A stretch of 64,000 bases of DNA from Nitrospirales bacterium (GTDB lineage: Bacteria; Nitrospirota; Nitrospiria; Nitrospirales; UBA8639): assembly GCA_029261275.1 (NCBI GenBank), contig JAJDBR010000008.1, positions 1-64,000 on the forward strand, given 5' to 3'. The notes below the pieces were generated by a model. It saw only the letters and a list, made by a program, of their open reading frames with translations. It made no database searches and was not told the DNA's origin. Made by a program: the position numbers and the translations under genes. Below, piece by piece: positions 34,001 through 44,021 of this stretch (position 1 is its first letter; each line of letters starts with the position of its first letter).

Positions 34001-34205
34001 CGGGTCGGGACGCCAGCAGATGCGTGAGATTCAGTCAGGTGGTGGGTTCCTGTCGTTTGACGCTCCTATCGCACATTTTGGCCTCGGCGACTTCGAACAG
34101 ATAGATAGCGTAGACGTTCTTTGGTCCACGGGAGCGCGCACCAGAATTGACGTGGATTTTACAGCTGGGGCCCGCTATGTTATCTCCCGCCGGAATCTCG
34201 AGTAA
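31053..34205 (+). CDS. Polytopic permease-like (DUF318/YraQ-like) domain fused to FG-GAP/VCBS repeats and ASPIC/UnbV domain
   Basis: N-terminal TM helices with GAPLGVCVNCAAPIAKGLYSAGARVETALATMISSPTLNVMVL; then DLNNDGWLDIFF, DVDRDGDLDIALGN, DFNNDGYLDLLIGN, DFDNDGDLDIISV; C-terminal GNRFGIGSKIIIRYGSGRQQMREIQSGGGFLS. Confidence 0.85.
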   Translation: MTDKRLILISALIILLVAVFWGSSRYPALNDKAMMAGDTSLAALGFDALVTVDDDEGLGKRILYNTINWIYTNRQGMAFGLLLAALLMSLLPLLRNRISQNGLVNATLGVIIGAPLGVCVNCAAPIAKGLYSAGARVETALATMISSPTLNVMVLTMTFSLFPLYMATIKVGLTLAFILLVIPLLPRLMPVMPATPQTECRLDNSANTVPPAFLGVDVYSSEGVTTWSCAIVEVGQQFGRSLWFILTTTVPLMVLAGFLGSALITVLPFESFADKIPNSGLFLTILFILLVALIGLFLPVPMAFDVIVVAVLFEAGLPTLYAMVLLFTLGIFSIYSFSITWQTISKRIAVVMFLILAGLGIVAGGLGHQIDRWQAANQVRLFDNWLDTRITKAAALPVHNPPLVSPGTPGRKLVSRLEPGAISRSTLLGESGDKILVERMSFKRPTHRPGTVFTRLDGADIGFDEANTFFITDLLDSSFQFRGIAAGDIHNDGWPDIVLTTKSGPALYANHQGTHYVRQQIPISELNGLHVVNVALVDLNNDGWLDIFFSTNQSGNFVIYNRDGDFPADNLRRVSNRDGAFMAGAMTFGDVDRDGDLDIALGNWSIGMLTRNQSFDSSRNVLLENDRGDFRLRPLPGIAGETLSALFSDFNNDGYLDLLIGNDFTPSDTYYLGDGKGGLKRLGEGDGVIDHSTFYTMSLVTADINNDLVPEIYAGQVSAGVDNYSPEEICAELDDTARRKECERRRGILDLVKSIFRDKDASRCLALQREHDRDGCLAWYYLFSAIRWGNDPTHCGRFPATWERYATLCHHYFETRGDATDPEQGSGEIVSFKNYNVLLQSDRDGRFVDRAKTLNLDRGGWTWNAKFADVDNDEWQDLHIANGMPLFRRKRGGTGPNYFYHNDQGQTFTDKSAIFGLDSLLDTLSFTYIDFDNDGDLDIISVPAFGPVWVFVNNATNGNAIMIELRDELGNRFGIGSKIIIRYGSGRQQMREIQSGGGFLSFDAPIAHFGLGDFEQIDSVDVLWSTGARTRIDVDFTAGARYVISRRNLE

Positions 34206-34258
34206 TCTGCCCGAATGCCCGTGGTGCAAGCCTCTAAAGGCACGGCTTCAAAAAATCT

Positions 34259-35611
34259 CTATTCTGTGTTGATTTCCGGCAATAGCTTAGATTGGCTTAA
34301 GTATTCTCTCAGTATATCCGCCACAAGTTTATGTCCCTCCTTGTTGAAATGCAGGTCATCCAAATACAATTTCGAGCTCTTTCTCGCTGCCATTTCCTTC
34401 TGGAACTCATAGAAGAAAAATCCCCCTTCATCGCTATAATCGGAGATCTGTCGACGCGAATTTTCTACGTATTTGTTGTAGATTTCATAAGACCGAAAAT
34501 CCATCTCGTAGGGCAAAAATATAACAACAGTTTTTGCGTTAGTACTCTTACCAACAGCCGCTATTTCCTTCAAAAGCCTTAAAGTAACGGCGATTGACAT
34601 CAAAAATTCTTCTTCTGACAAAACAATACGCTGGATTTTATTTAAATGTTCCTGCTCTTCTGTTTCTTTCTTATCTCGTTTTTGTTGCCCAAACCGATTG
34701 GCCATCATCCTGTCAACTACCCGGCTACCGATGTAGTAAATTTGGCTCATTTCCTGTAATCGTTTGTTGAATCGGGCCATAGAACCGAAATTGGAAACGG
34801 GCACGTTCGTTAAGCGCAAGACTTCTCCTTCTAGTTTAAACACTGGCTTTGAATAGCCGTTCCGCATGGTTTTGTTGATATTATCCGTTAAATCATGAGC
34901 ATTGATCACGACAATGATGAGATCGGGAGAGAATTTTATGCCTTTAGATTTTAGAGCCAGAAATTCCTGATCCGTTCCATACCCGATGACACCGGTATTT
35001 ATCGTCTTAACAGATTGGAGATTGTTTTCGAGAATTGAAGTTAAAATATGTTCTTCATCCACACCGATCCCGAACAACTGGGAATCGCCAAGAAAAAGGA
35101 TTCTGAATTCATCTTTTGGTTTTTGAAAGGGCACTATGCCACCTCTGAAACCGAGGCTGTTTGTTCGTACGTTGGCTCCTCTAGAGGAAAATGTTCTGTT
35201 GGGTTTATTAACCCAGCCCAGGAAATCGTCAAATTGAGCGTACGCTTGCCGAGCCGTATTAAAGTGGCGTTTTCTATCCACAAGGTTTAGAGTAATTTCT
35301 ACCATGAAAATTAATAGAATTAAGGAACACAATATAAGGCCGGAAATGGTAAGCAATTTCTCATTTCTAGGATTGTGAACACGGAGAATAAAAAAGAGAA
35401 GGATTAGACAGAGTCCGAGAGCCAATACACACGTTTTGATCCAAAAAATCACCCTAATAGTGTCTATTTCAATAGTGCTGGGGCTCGCCGAAAACTTTTC
35501 GACAAATGAGGGATTAATAAATAGGAAAGCCGCGAGAATCACGAGAATACCGGCAGCTATTGGAATGATCCGGATAGTGCTCCAATTTCGTTTTAACCAA
35601 CTTCTGTCCAT
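34259..35611 (-). CDS. Membrane-anchored SGNH/GDSL hydrolase
   Basis: RILFLGDSQLFGIGVDEE (block I), DLIIVVINAHDLTDN, LDDLHFNKEGHKLVADIL (DxxH). Confidence 0.85.
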   Translation of the reverse strand: MDRSWLKRNWSTIRIIPIAAGILVILAAFLFINPSFVEKFSASPSTIEIDTIRVIFWIKTCVLALGLCLILLFFILRVHNPRNEKLLTISGLILCSLILLIFMVEITLNLVDRKRHFNTARQAYAQFDDFLGWVNKPNRTFSSRGANVRTNSLGFRGGIVPFQKPKDEFRILFLGDSQLFGIGVDEEHILTSILENNLQSVKTINTGVIGYGTDQEFLALKSKGIKFSPDLIIVVINAHDLTDNINKTMRNGYSKPVFKLEGEVLRLTNVPVSNFGSMARFNKRLQEMSQIYYIGSRVVDRMMANRFGQQKRDKKETEEQEHLNKIQRIVLSEEEFLMSIAVTLRLLKEIAAVGKSTNAKTVVIFLPYEMDFRSYEIYNKYVENSRRQISDYSDEGGFFFYEFQKEMAARKSSKLYLDDLHFNKEGHKLVADILREYLSQSKLLPEINTE

Positions 35612-36287
35612 CAGGGTCTCCGCTTACACAACAACCAGAAAAATAGTCAATATACAGTGAGGTTAGCCGCCAGAAAACCCCACCAGGAGGTGCCCGGCGG
35701 ATTACAAAATATTACATTCGTTAATTTATCGCGAATGGGCGATAGGCAAAGCTGTTGTTCTGGGGTTGGGCCGATAGCACTGTATGAAGGATATACGATA
35801 AAACAGGTCCGAAGCTCTGAGGGTTATTGACTTTCGATAACATGAATCGTTAATGAAAAAATTCTGACGACCGTCCAATTCCCGTGCTTTAAATTCAATC
35901 TCCTCGTAGATTCCACTATCCGAGACTGCGATAAGAACACCCGAGAGTCCTGATTGCGGTCAAACCTAAATGTACTGACAACCAGACCAGGGGTCCCCAA
36001 GACCAGTGCAAGGGGACATACGGCCTTGTTTGAACTGTGGAAGGGCAGATGTCACTCGATCTGTTCCGTGCCAATTGGTTTGTGTTCTGCGACAACGTGT
36101 GTGCTATTGCAGTTACGTTTACTGGAAGGCCCCACATCACCGATGTTCCATTGCTGGTAGATGGGGGAAAGGGTGCTGTAATACTGGACCAGCTCGTGCA
36201 CCCCGTCAGTCAACAGGTCGGGAACTTTCTGGAGCGACAAGAAGTGCCAGCGCGAGATATCGAGAACTGATCCGTGCACTATACACG

Positions 36288-36419
36288 CTAGAATACTTGA
36301 TATTCAAAGGGAACGTTCTGCGGCGAACCGGCAAGCACGAAAAACAACAAGGTAACGACCAGATAGAACAAAATGAAGCCTATCAGGTACCATTTGTAAC
36401 GCCGTAAAAACTCAATCAT
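36288..36419 (-). CDS. 43-aa membrane microprotein, DUF5989-like, coupled to upstream SGNH gene
   Basis: Own translation: MIEFLRRYKWYLIGFILFYLVVTLLFFVLAGSPQNVPFEYQVF*; TAATG overlap with the SGNH stop codon. Confidence 0.7.
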   Translation of the reverse strand: MIEFLRRYKWYLIGFILFYLVVTLLFFVLAGSPQNVPFEYQVF

Positions 36420-37396
36420 TAGCGAATCTTTCTTTTGATAAAATCTTCACTGTGGTCTGCAATCAGACGATGGGCACGGGCATTTGGATGGGCATCGTCT
36501 AACGCGACCCACAGGGCGTGTGGGTCAGTCTGTTCGTTCAGCATGGGCGCCAGATTAAGCACCTCTATATCGTTTGCCTCCAGAAATCCAATGATTTGTT
36601 CATGCTGTTGCGCGAACGTATACTCGACCAGATTGTGGAGTTCGGGAAGAATCACCACTTGCAAATCGATATCTCTTTGACGGCTAATCTGAGCAAGCTT
36701 CAGAAGGGATTCCCGGGTTTCAATCCAGCCTGGCTGAGTATCATGATAGAGATCTGCGTAGTATTCCTTGAAGGTTTTGCCGGAAAACCACCGAGCTTGC
36801 AGCTTCTTGAACCGTGACCAATAGAATGTTGTCAGCCGGAAGTTTGCAAGAAAGGCAAACGCCGATTTCTTGGGTATCGGTTCTGCATCGTTAATGAAAT
36901 AGAAAAGGACCACGGCATCCGGGTTGTACTTCAAACCCTTATTCAGGAACAGACTGACTTCCTGGGTCGTATTGTAATTGCCGGTACCGAAGTTAATGAT
37001 TTCGGTTGGCCTATCTTTGCTAAGCCGTCGTTCGAGGATTGTCGCGAAAATTTCAGGTTCTTCAACACCCCATCCGAAGGTTAGGGAATCGCCCAGGAAA
37101 ATTATACGTCGACTGTGCCTGTCCCGTTCAATAGAATATTCCCGATCCCGCAATCCGTCTGCATTGATGTTCACCTGCACATTCATCAACCGTCCCTCGG
37201 CACCCGGTCGATGCACATGGCCAATTCGCGGGTTGGTCGATTTCATTTTGAAGGATTGCCCATATCGGGACATCTCTACATCATAAAATATATTGTGGCT
37301 AAGATAAACTCTAAGGACTAGCTCTATCAGAACGAGAGAGATCCCAATGGGAATCAGAAGCAGAGCGAGATACCGGAAAAATTTAATGCTTTTCAT
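36419..37396 (-). CDS. SGNH/GDSL hydrolase
   Basis: RIIFLGDSLTFGWGVEEPE; DDAHPNARAHRLIADH. Confidence 0.88.
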   Translation of the reverse strand: MKSIKFFRYLALLLIPIGISLVLIELVLRVYLSHNIFYDVEMSRYGQSFKMKSTNPRIGHVHRPGAEGRLMNVQVNINADGLRDREYSIERDRHSRRIIFLGDSLTFGWGVEEPEIFATILERRLSKDRPTEIINFGTGNYNTTQEVSLFLNKGLKYNPDAVVLFYFINDAEPIPKKSAFAFLANFRLTTFYWSRFKKLQARWFSGKTFKEYYADLYHDTQPGWIETRESLLKLAQISRQRDIDLQVVILPELHNLVEYTFAQQHEQIIGFLEANDIEVLNLAPMLNEQTDPHALWVALDDAHPNARAHRLIADHSEDFIKRKIR

Positions 37397-38384
37397 TGGT
37401 TGTCAGAGTTTTTTTGTCCAAGCAAATTGTTGCTCTCCAGATACTCGGCTAACACGGAGGCAAATACATTGTGAGCCGACGCGTTAGGATGCGAGTCGAG
37501 TCGATAAATCCTGAAGTCCAGTGCATTTGTATCGGCGAAGACTTCCCGCATATCCACCCAGTGAACCCCAGGATATTTTACGGAGCCCTCGTAACTCAGG
37601 GCAGGCTGGGTACTATCCCTTCCCCGAAACGCAAGATTAAGAATGACGATAGGAATATTGTACTCGCTCCAAATTTCCTGTAAAAGACCAGATGATATCT
37701 GGGACGGTTCAGGTACGCATTCCGGATTCGCGTCGAGCCTCAGCCTTTCGAGGAAAAAGCTTTTAAAGAAAGGATGTTCGACCTCGCGAGGTCGAAACTC
37801 CCTTACAAGGGAACCTGGCGGCTTAAACATAAACTTGGCGTTTCGCGGGGTTATTGAAAAATAATGAGGTTGGGATTAGCGGGCAGGGCGCGATGCCGTA
37901 GCGTAGCTAGTTGTTGATCTGGGTAATAACTCCCCACCGCATAGTTAATAAATTCGTACGGCAATGGTGTACCGCGATGATTCAGCTCGACCTCGATGCG
38001 GCTGTGATAGATATCTTCAATTTCGACACCCGTACCCATTGTGACTGAACTTCCCACAACAGTCACGCGAAAGGTGTTGATCGGTTTTTCCCGAGTATAC
38101 TTTTAATCGCGTAACCCCTCTGAGTTGGTTCGAAACTGCACGAGTTAAAAATACCCGTCAAGATTTGGCCGTAATTCGAAAAAAACACCGTCGTGCAATG
38201 ACGGCTGAACATAACCTGTTACGCCAAGACCTTTGGCGCTGTTCACGCGGACATAACTGAGTCCGGACCATCCGAAATAATAGACACTTGGGCTCAGCTC
38301 CAGAGCCAAAAACAGTCCCATGATAAAGATTAGTATGGGAAAGGTGATATGATCCGGACCGAAGCCTTTTCTCTTGTAAGTCAT
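37393..38384 (-). pseudogene. SGNH/GDSL hydrolase pseudogene (two in-frame TAA, one frameshift)
   Basis: ORFs 38145-38384 and 37851-38066 are in one frame separated by TAA at 38145-38147 and 38103-38105 (…FRTNSEGLRD*KYTREKPINTFRVTVVGSSVTMGTGVE); frame shifts at the A5/T5 run 37857-37861 into 37393-37830 (LDSHPNASAHNVFASVLAEYL). Confidence 0.82.
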
Positions 38385-39016
38385 TAGAGGATAGGTCTAT
38401 CGAGTTTATGCTCATTTTCAGTCCGAGCGTTTTGTAAGGCGCAGCGATTATCTGCCAATCTAGACAATTGGCTAAACGTATCCCCACGTGAACAATATTA
38501 CGTGGGTTTTTGGGAGGATTGTCCGAAAAAGAGGTTTCACGATATATTTAAGCACGTCAGTGTTTTAGTTGATATAGATTGAAGTATATTGCCTCTCAAA
38601 CAGGTCGCTCTTCCCCCCGATTCATGCCTTCAGAAAGATCAACTAATAGTCATAGATAGAGAATGCTCCATTACTCTGCCGAAAAGTATAGACATTTTTT
38701 GACGAAAATGTACCGCCATTCTGTTCGCTAGCAATGTATTCACGGGCAGCACGCTGGCCATGTTAACAGAGTTATTTCTGGTAGAATTCGGGATACGCGA
38801 ATCGCAGGAACTTTTTCTATATGCAAGGCGGCTCCCTTGTGCGCGAGTGCGGCTGAATAGTGACTTAACTGTTATCGCGTACCTGCGTCGCTGTTGAATT
38901 TAGGATCGATCCGGTGTGCCATTCCAGCCACTCATTGGTTCCAAAAGTGGGAGTGCCTTAGTAACTCAGAGATCGTTGTGGCGGTTAGAAACCAAAATCA
39001 TAAAGCGGGGCCGAAA

Positions 39017-41488
39017 ATGAATATCTACCACAAATCCTCGCTTAGACAAGTCCCGACTCGAAAAATCTTGGGCACCTTGATGATTTTATCTGGTGTTCTC
39101 CTGAATAAATGGGCCCTTGAATCTATCCTTGGCCCGTATGGTTCCATCGAAACTACATTCCGAATCTTCTTGATTCTTGTTGAACAGGGGTGTCTTGTAG
39201 GCATGGGGCTTTGGCTTGTTTTCCGTGATAAGAAAAAAGGCACCCTCCCTTTCCTTAAAGGTCGAAAGCCTTTCCCTCCTTATACCTCCGCTATTGTAGT
39301 TCTAGTGTGCTTCGCTGGAATCTCGATTGGCGCATATGGATCTGCGTATTATCTTTATGAGTTGAGTTTAACTCGGGGTCCGATTCAAACACCGATATAC
39401 GACGTGACGGAGTTATGCGAATGGTTGTCGCAAGATGACGTGCCACATATCGGTGTAGGAGTGGTGAAAAATACAGCCGCTAAGCTGGAAAAAGTAGCTA
39501 ATGAGCCCGGCACAGTAGATGAGAGGGTTCAATTAAAACTTCGGTTGGCTAATTATCTGTTGCGCCATAGTCAGATTGCAGAGACCATCGAACATTTGGA
39601 GTCTGCCTTTGATCTCGCGACGACGAACCAACTGCCGGATGAGGTGTTCAACAAGATTCGCCGTGCATTGGGTGTGGCTCACTTACGTAGCGGAGCAATC
39701 AAGCACTGCATACAGATGCACAATCCCGAGAGCTGCCTCTTTCCTATCCGGGGAAAGGGTGTGTGGGAAAATCCCCAATCAGCAATGAAGGCGATCGGAT
39801 ATTTTGATGCCTATCTCAAAGATCAACCAGATAACCCTGGAGTGCGGTGGTTACTGAATATCGCCCACATGGCAGCCGGAAGTTACCCGAGTGGTCTTTC
39901 ACCGGAACTGTTGATTCCGCTCTCCATCATTGAATCAATTCAAGAGGCTCCGCGATTTCGAAACATCGCTCCCACTCTTGGTCTGGATGCATTCAACCTA
40001 GCAGGCGGCGCGGTCATGGATGATTTTGATAACGACGGTTTCCTCGATGTTATTACCTCAACCTATCACCCGTGTGAATCGATGTCGTACTCCCATAACA
40101 ATAGTGATGGCACATTTTCTGACTGGTCGGAAAAATCTAAACTCGCTGAACAGTTGGGCGGATTCAATCTTGTGCATGCAGATTATAATAATGATGGCCT
40201 GCTGGACATTGCTGTGCTCCGGGGTGCTTGGAAAGGGCGGGGTAAATATAGGAAACAACGTAACTCTCTTCTGCGGCAGAATTCTGACGGAACGTTTTCT
40301 GACGTCACCAAAGACTCAGGCCTTGGAAGCTCCGCCTACCCTAGTTTGGCCGCGGCTTGGGGAGACTACGATAATGACGGCAATTTGGATCTCTACATCG
40401 GTAATGAGTGGTTTCCCTCTGAACTATACCGCAACAACGGTGACGGTACTTTCACCGATGTGGCAGAAGATGCGGGCGTTGAAAACAACGCCCATACCAA
40501 AGGAGTGACCTGGGGCGATTACGACAATGATGGTGACATTGACCTCTATGTTTCCAATGTCAAAGGGCTTAATCGCCTCTATCGAAATAACGGGAACGGT
40601 ACATTTACGGATGTCGCGAAGGATTTGGGGGTAGCTATCGATGAGTCGAAAAGTGAAACATTCGCGACCTGGTTCTGGGATGTCGATAACGACGGTTGGC
40701 TTGATTTGTTCGTTGCGGGATTCAATGTAAAAAGTGGTGTCAGGGAAGTTGCCGCAGACTATCTAGAGTTAGCGGCTACGGGGGAACGCCTGCGACTTTT
40801 CAAAAATGATAGAACAGGGGGTTTTGTTGATGTGACGAAAGAAATGAAACTTCACCATGTACGTCTGCCAATGGGTGCGAATTACGGAGATATCGACAAC
40901 GATGGTTTCCTGGATTTCTACCTAGGTACTGGTGCCCCTGGTTTCGATTTTCTTGTACCTAATCGGATGTATGGCAATGTGAACGGCAAATACTTTGTTG
41001 ACATTACGACAGCGGCCAATGTCGGGCACTTACAAAAAGGGCATGCCATCGCCTTCGGCGATTTGGATAACGATGGGGATCAAGACCTCTATGCCCAGAT
41101 GGGCGGCTGGTACCCGGATGACCGTTTTTTTAACGCGTTGTTTGAGAATCCAGGCACTGCTAATCACTGGATCACTGTGAAACTCATCGGCGTACAGACG
41201 AATCGCTTTGGGATGGGTGCCAGGATCAAAGTGGTCGTCGAGACCAAACAAGGGGACCGCGCGATCCATAGGGTTGTAGGGAGTGGAGGCAGCTTCGGAA
41301 GCTCAAGCCTTCAGCAGGAAATTGGTGTCGGTGAAGCCAATCTCATTAAAACATTGGAGATATTTTGGCCAACTAGCAATACTCGGCAAGTATTTACGAA
41401 TGTTGCGGTCGATCAATTCATAGAGATCACCGAAGGCGATTCCGATAGGCGTGCCCTGAGCCAAAAAATGATTCGATTTTCTCATTAA
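39017..41488 (+). CDS. FG-GAP/VCBS repeat CRTAC1-type protein (TM helices, TPR-like region, ASPIC/UnbV C-terminus)
   Basis: GDYDNDGNLDLYIGNEWFPSELYRNNGDGTFTDVAEDAGV / GDYDNDGDIDLYVSNVKGLNRLYRNNGNGTFTDVAKDLGV; C-terminal RFGMGARIKVVVETKQGDRAIHRVVGSGGSFGSSS. Confidence 0.9.
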   Translation: MNIYHKSSLRQVPTRKILGTLMILSGVLLNKWALESILGPYGSIETTFRIFLILVEQGCLVGMGLWLVFRDKKKGTLPFLKGRKPFPPYTSAIVVLVCFAGISIGAYGSAYYLYELSLTRGPIQTPIYDVTELCEWLSQDDVPHIGVGVVKNTAAKLEKVANEPGTVDERVQLKLRLANYLLRHSQIAETIEHLESAFDLATTNQLPDEVFNKIRRALGVAHLRSGAIKHCIQMHNPESCLFPIRGKGVWENPQSAMKAIGYFDAYLKDQPDNPGVRWLLNIAHMAAGSYPSGLSPELLIPLSIIESIQEAPRFRNIAPTLGLDAFNLAGGAVMDDFDNDGFLDVITSTYHPCESMSYSHNNSDGTFSDWSEKSKLAEQLGGFNLVHADYNNDGLLDIAVLRGAWKGRGKYRKQRNSLLRQNSDGTFSDVTKDSGLGSSAYPSLAAAWGDYDNDGNLDLYIGNEWFPSELYRNNGDGTFTDVAEDAGVENNAHTKGVTWGDYDNDGDIDLYVSNVKGLNRLYRNNGNGTFTDVAKDLGVAIDESKSETFATWFWDVDNDGWLDLFVAGFNVKSGVREVAADYLELAATGERLRLFKNDRTGGFVDVTKEMKLHHVRLPMGANYGDIDNDGFLDFYLGTGAPGFDFLVPNRMYGNVNGKYFVDITTAANVGHLQKGHAIAFGDLDNDGDQDLYAQMGGWYPDDRFFNALFENPGTANHWITVKLIGVQTNRFGMGARIKVVVETKQGDRAIHRVVGSGGSFGSSSLQQEIGVGEANLIKTLEIFWPTSNTRQVFTNVAVDQFIEITEGDSDRRALSQKMIRFSH

Positions 41489-42109
41489 GACTTCACCATC
41501 AGGACATCCCCGGCTTTGTTCACACACTACTTTCTTCCAGGGTCATTTGATAGTGAAATTGCCCAACCGCCATATTTACCCGCTGGATATTCCATTCAAT
41601 TGGAGATGCCAGTGTAAGTGTGTCCGCGGTTTATTTAATACGCATGCATTTATTAAGATGTTTGGCGAGGTTGAAAACTATGTTAGCGTAATCGATTATT
41701 ACAGCTCTTCTGTATCAAAACTCGTCTTTGATATTCAGGATATTGTTAACGATTCTGATCCACCAGTTAGTGGATTGGAATTGTTAGAATATCGCGCGAT
41801 GTTTCATGATCCGTGTGAAATCCTGAGTTGGTTATTCGTAAACGCTGAGTCTCAAAAGATCTGAGTGAAATTAGCCAATTTGAGCGGACGGAAATTAATT
41901 TGCCGATATATCACCTCATGCTAGGCATCAATTTTCTGGAACGCCATTTAGTCGCTATCCCCACCAGCCGAATCCTGACATTCAACTCAAATGTGCTAGA
42001 GACAACGCCGGAATTTGGAGGGATGAAGCATTCGCAACGCAATGTCAGGAAGGACGATCATCTTCCCAATCACACAGAACAGGGGAATTTTGTTAATGTT
42101 ATTTGCCAG

Positions 42110-43114
42110 CTAGTTTCCAGAAAGCTTGGACCGAAGAAGAGCCCAACGCAAAAACAACGCACTGATAATCCAACGGATTGGTTGTCGCAGTCTGAATTTC
42201 TGTAGGGCGCATCTGATCTGATTTTGGACGATCCATTTAAGACGCTCTGGGGTGGAGATGGATCTAATTTTCCCTTCCGTGCAGTAACCAAGCTGACTCA
42301 AGAGATCACCGGCGAGAGACTCAAAAAGGACGCGGTCATCAATTCCCATTTCGCGTTGAGACTTGTTTCTATTGTCAGCAATAATTGACATCCTTTTGTT
42401 AATCGCCTTCCCTGTCTTGTCAGAAAAACGCCTTTCCTGGCCCCCGATCCGCCTCGGAGTGAGCATCTCTTCGCAATACGTCTCTCCTAGAAACGAGCAG
42501 ACTCTCCGAAGTGCTTCTGACGGGTCCTGGAGCAAATGTTCATAGTGGATTTCTAGATACTGCTTAGCGGAGAGCATACCACCCTGGTTACGACCAGTCT
42601 CAACATAGCGTTTCCACTCTAGAGCCGCGGTATACACATTTTCAGGCCCAAATGTGGCACGAATCCAAGAGATTGCCACATCTCGACCATCTCGTAAAAT
42701 GTGTAAGATCTGACATGAGGGAAAAATCTCAACAAGAGTTTTGATTTCGAAGACATTCTGAGGGGTCTTGTCCCCCCATCGCCCCCTTCCATCTTTTATG
42801 GCCCAGGCCTCATACAGCGTGGTGACGATCTCGTTATAGCTCCGACAATCGGCGAAATCGGAAGGAACCAGGTCGAGGCCCCAGGGCTGGACCCAGTGGA
42901 GGTTGAGGACGATACTTGCCAGTCGAACAGCTTTAGGTTCAGAATCCGGGTTCCCATAGGCCTTATATAATTGGGGGATAAAATGAGATTCCTTCGGGAA
43001 TGTCAGGTTGGGATGGGATCGAAGAAGATCTCGAATTAGCGCGGTTCCACTTCTCGGACAGCCAACGATGAAGATGGGTGGTTTCTGGGAAAGTGCTGGC
43101 TGTGAGAAAGACAT
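42110..43114 (-). CDS. Sulfotransferase
   Basis: PIFIVGCPRSGTALIRDLLRSHPNLTFPKESHF; ILHILRDGRDVAISW. Confidence 0.9.
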   Translation of the reverse strand: MSFSQPALSQKPPIFIVGCPRSGTALIRDLLRSHPNLTFPKESHFIPQLYKAYGNPDSEPKAVRLASIVLNLHWVQPWGLDLVPSDFADCRSYNEIVTTLYEAWAIKDGRGRWGDKTPQNVFEIKTLVEIFPSCQILHILRDGRDVAISWIRATFGPENVYTAALEWKRYVETGRNQGGMLSAKQYLEIHYEHLLQDPSEALRRVCSFLGETYCEEMLTPRRIGGQERRFSDKTGKAINKRMSIIADNRNKSQREMGIDDRVLFESLAGDLLSQLGYCTEGKIRSISTPERLKWIVQNQIRCALQKFRLRQPIRWIISALFLRWALLRSKLSGN

Positions 43115-43437
43115 TCCTAAATGATTGCGAATTTGATTATTAAGCCGCAAATAAAAAAACTTATTGACGACAAAGTTAATTGATTGATGAGTAATTTTCA
43201 AGACAAAACCTCCTGATCGAGACCATCGCCTTGAACAGCTAGATTTCATATCTCTCCGTGCGGCTTTTGAACTTCGGTTAAATTGGAAAAGCGTTGCTTC
43301 GCGGAAAGCCCCCATCCAAGAATCTGTTAATATCCATATAGGAGCTTTCGGTAAATCCCTGGATCTTTCGACCGGTTCAGAGGTCGGTTATGGTATCCCA
43401 AAGCATTAATGAGATAGGGGGCCTTAAAATAGAGTGA

Positions 43438-43701
43438 ATGATCGTAGGAAAATGTATCCAATGCGTACCCAATCAAGCCTATCCTAATTTCGAACACCTT
43501 ATCATCGACGGAGGTTCTTCCGATGAAACTTTGGAGATACTCAATCAATATTCACACCTGAAATGGGTTTCTGAATCAGACCATGGCCAGGCACAAGGGA
43601 TCCACAAAGGAATCGTAATTGCGGAGGGAGAAATTTTGGCTTGGCTGAATTCAGGCGATGCCTATACAGCTGGCGCCTTCGTTGCAGTGGCCGAAGAGTA
43701 G
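43438..43701 (+). pseudogene. Truncated family 2 glycosyltransferase
   Basis: QAYPNFEHLIIDGGSSDETLEILNQYS...WLNSGDAYTAGAF then stop; homologous to N-terminal half of 44022-45071. Confidence 0.75.
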
Positions 43702-44021
43702 AAAAAGCCCAGAGACAAACGGTGGTGTTTGAAGGAGGAGAATTGTTTTACAAAGGAAGGCCATTGCGGATCATGAGGAATCGGTCTCCAACCTTTGTTC
43801 GTTTCCTATAGCCCTGGATACCCTACACAAATATATCCCAGCCTAAAGTGTTTACCCCGTCGAATATTTTTGAACGATAAGGCCTCTCCGTAAAGATCTG
43901 AATCAGGTATACTCTTAGTATCAAAAAGAAAGTATTTAGAATCGAATTACTAGGTATGGGAATACGTACTAAAGAACCGGCCACCAAACACTACAACCCT
44001 CTTGTGACAAGAGCCATGTAA

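Noticed and set aside
38103-38147. Stop-codon readthrough/recoding in the SGNH gene
   Set aside because: Two plain TAA codons plus a frameshift in a neighbouring homopolymer are better explained by pseudogenisation or error.
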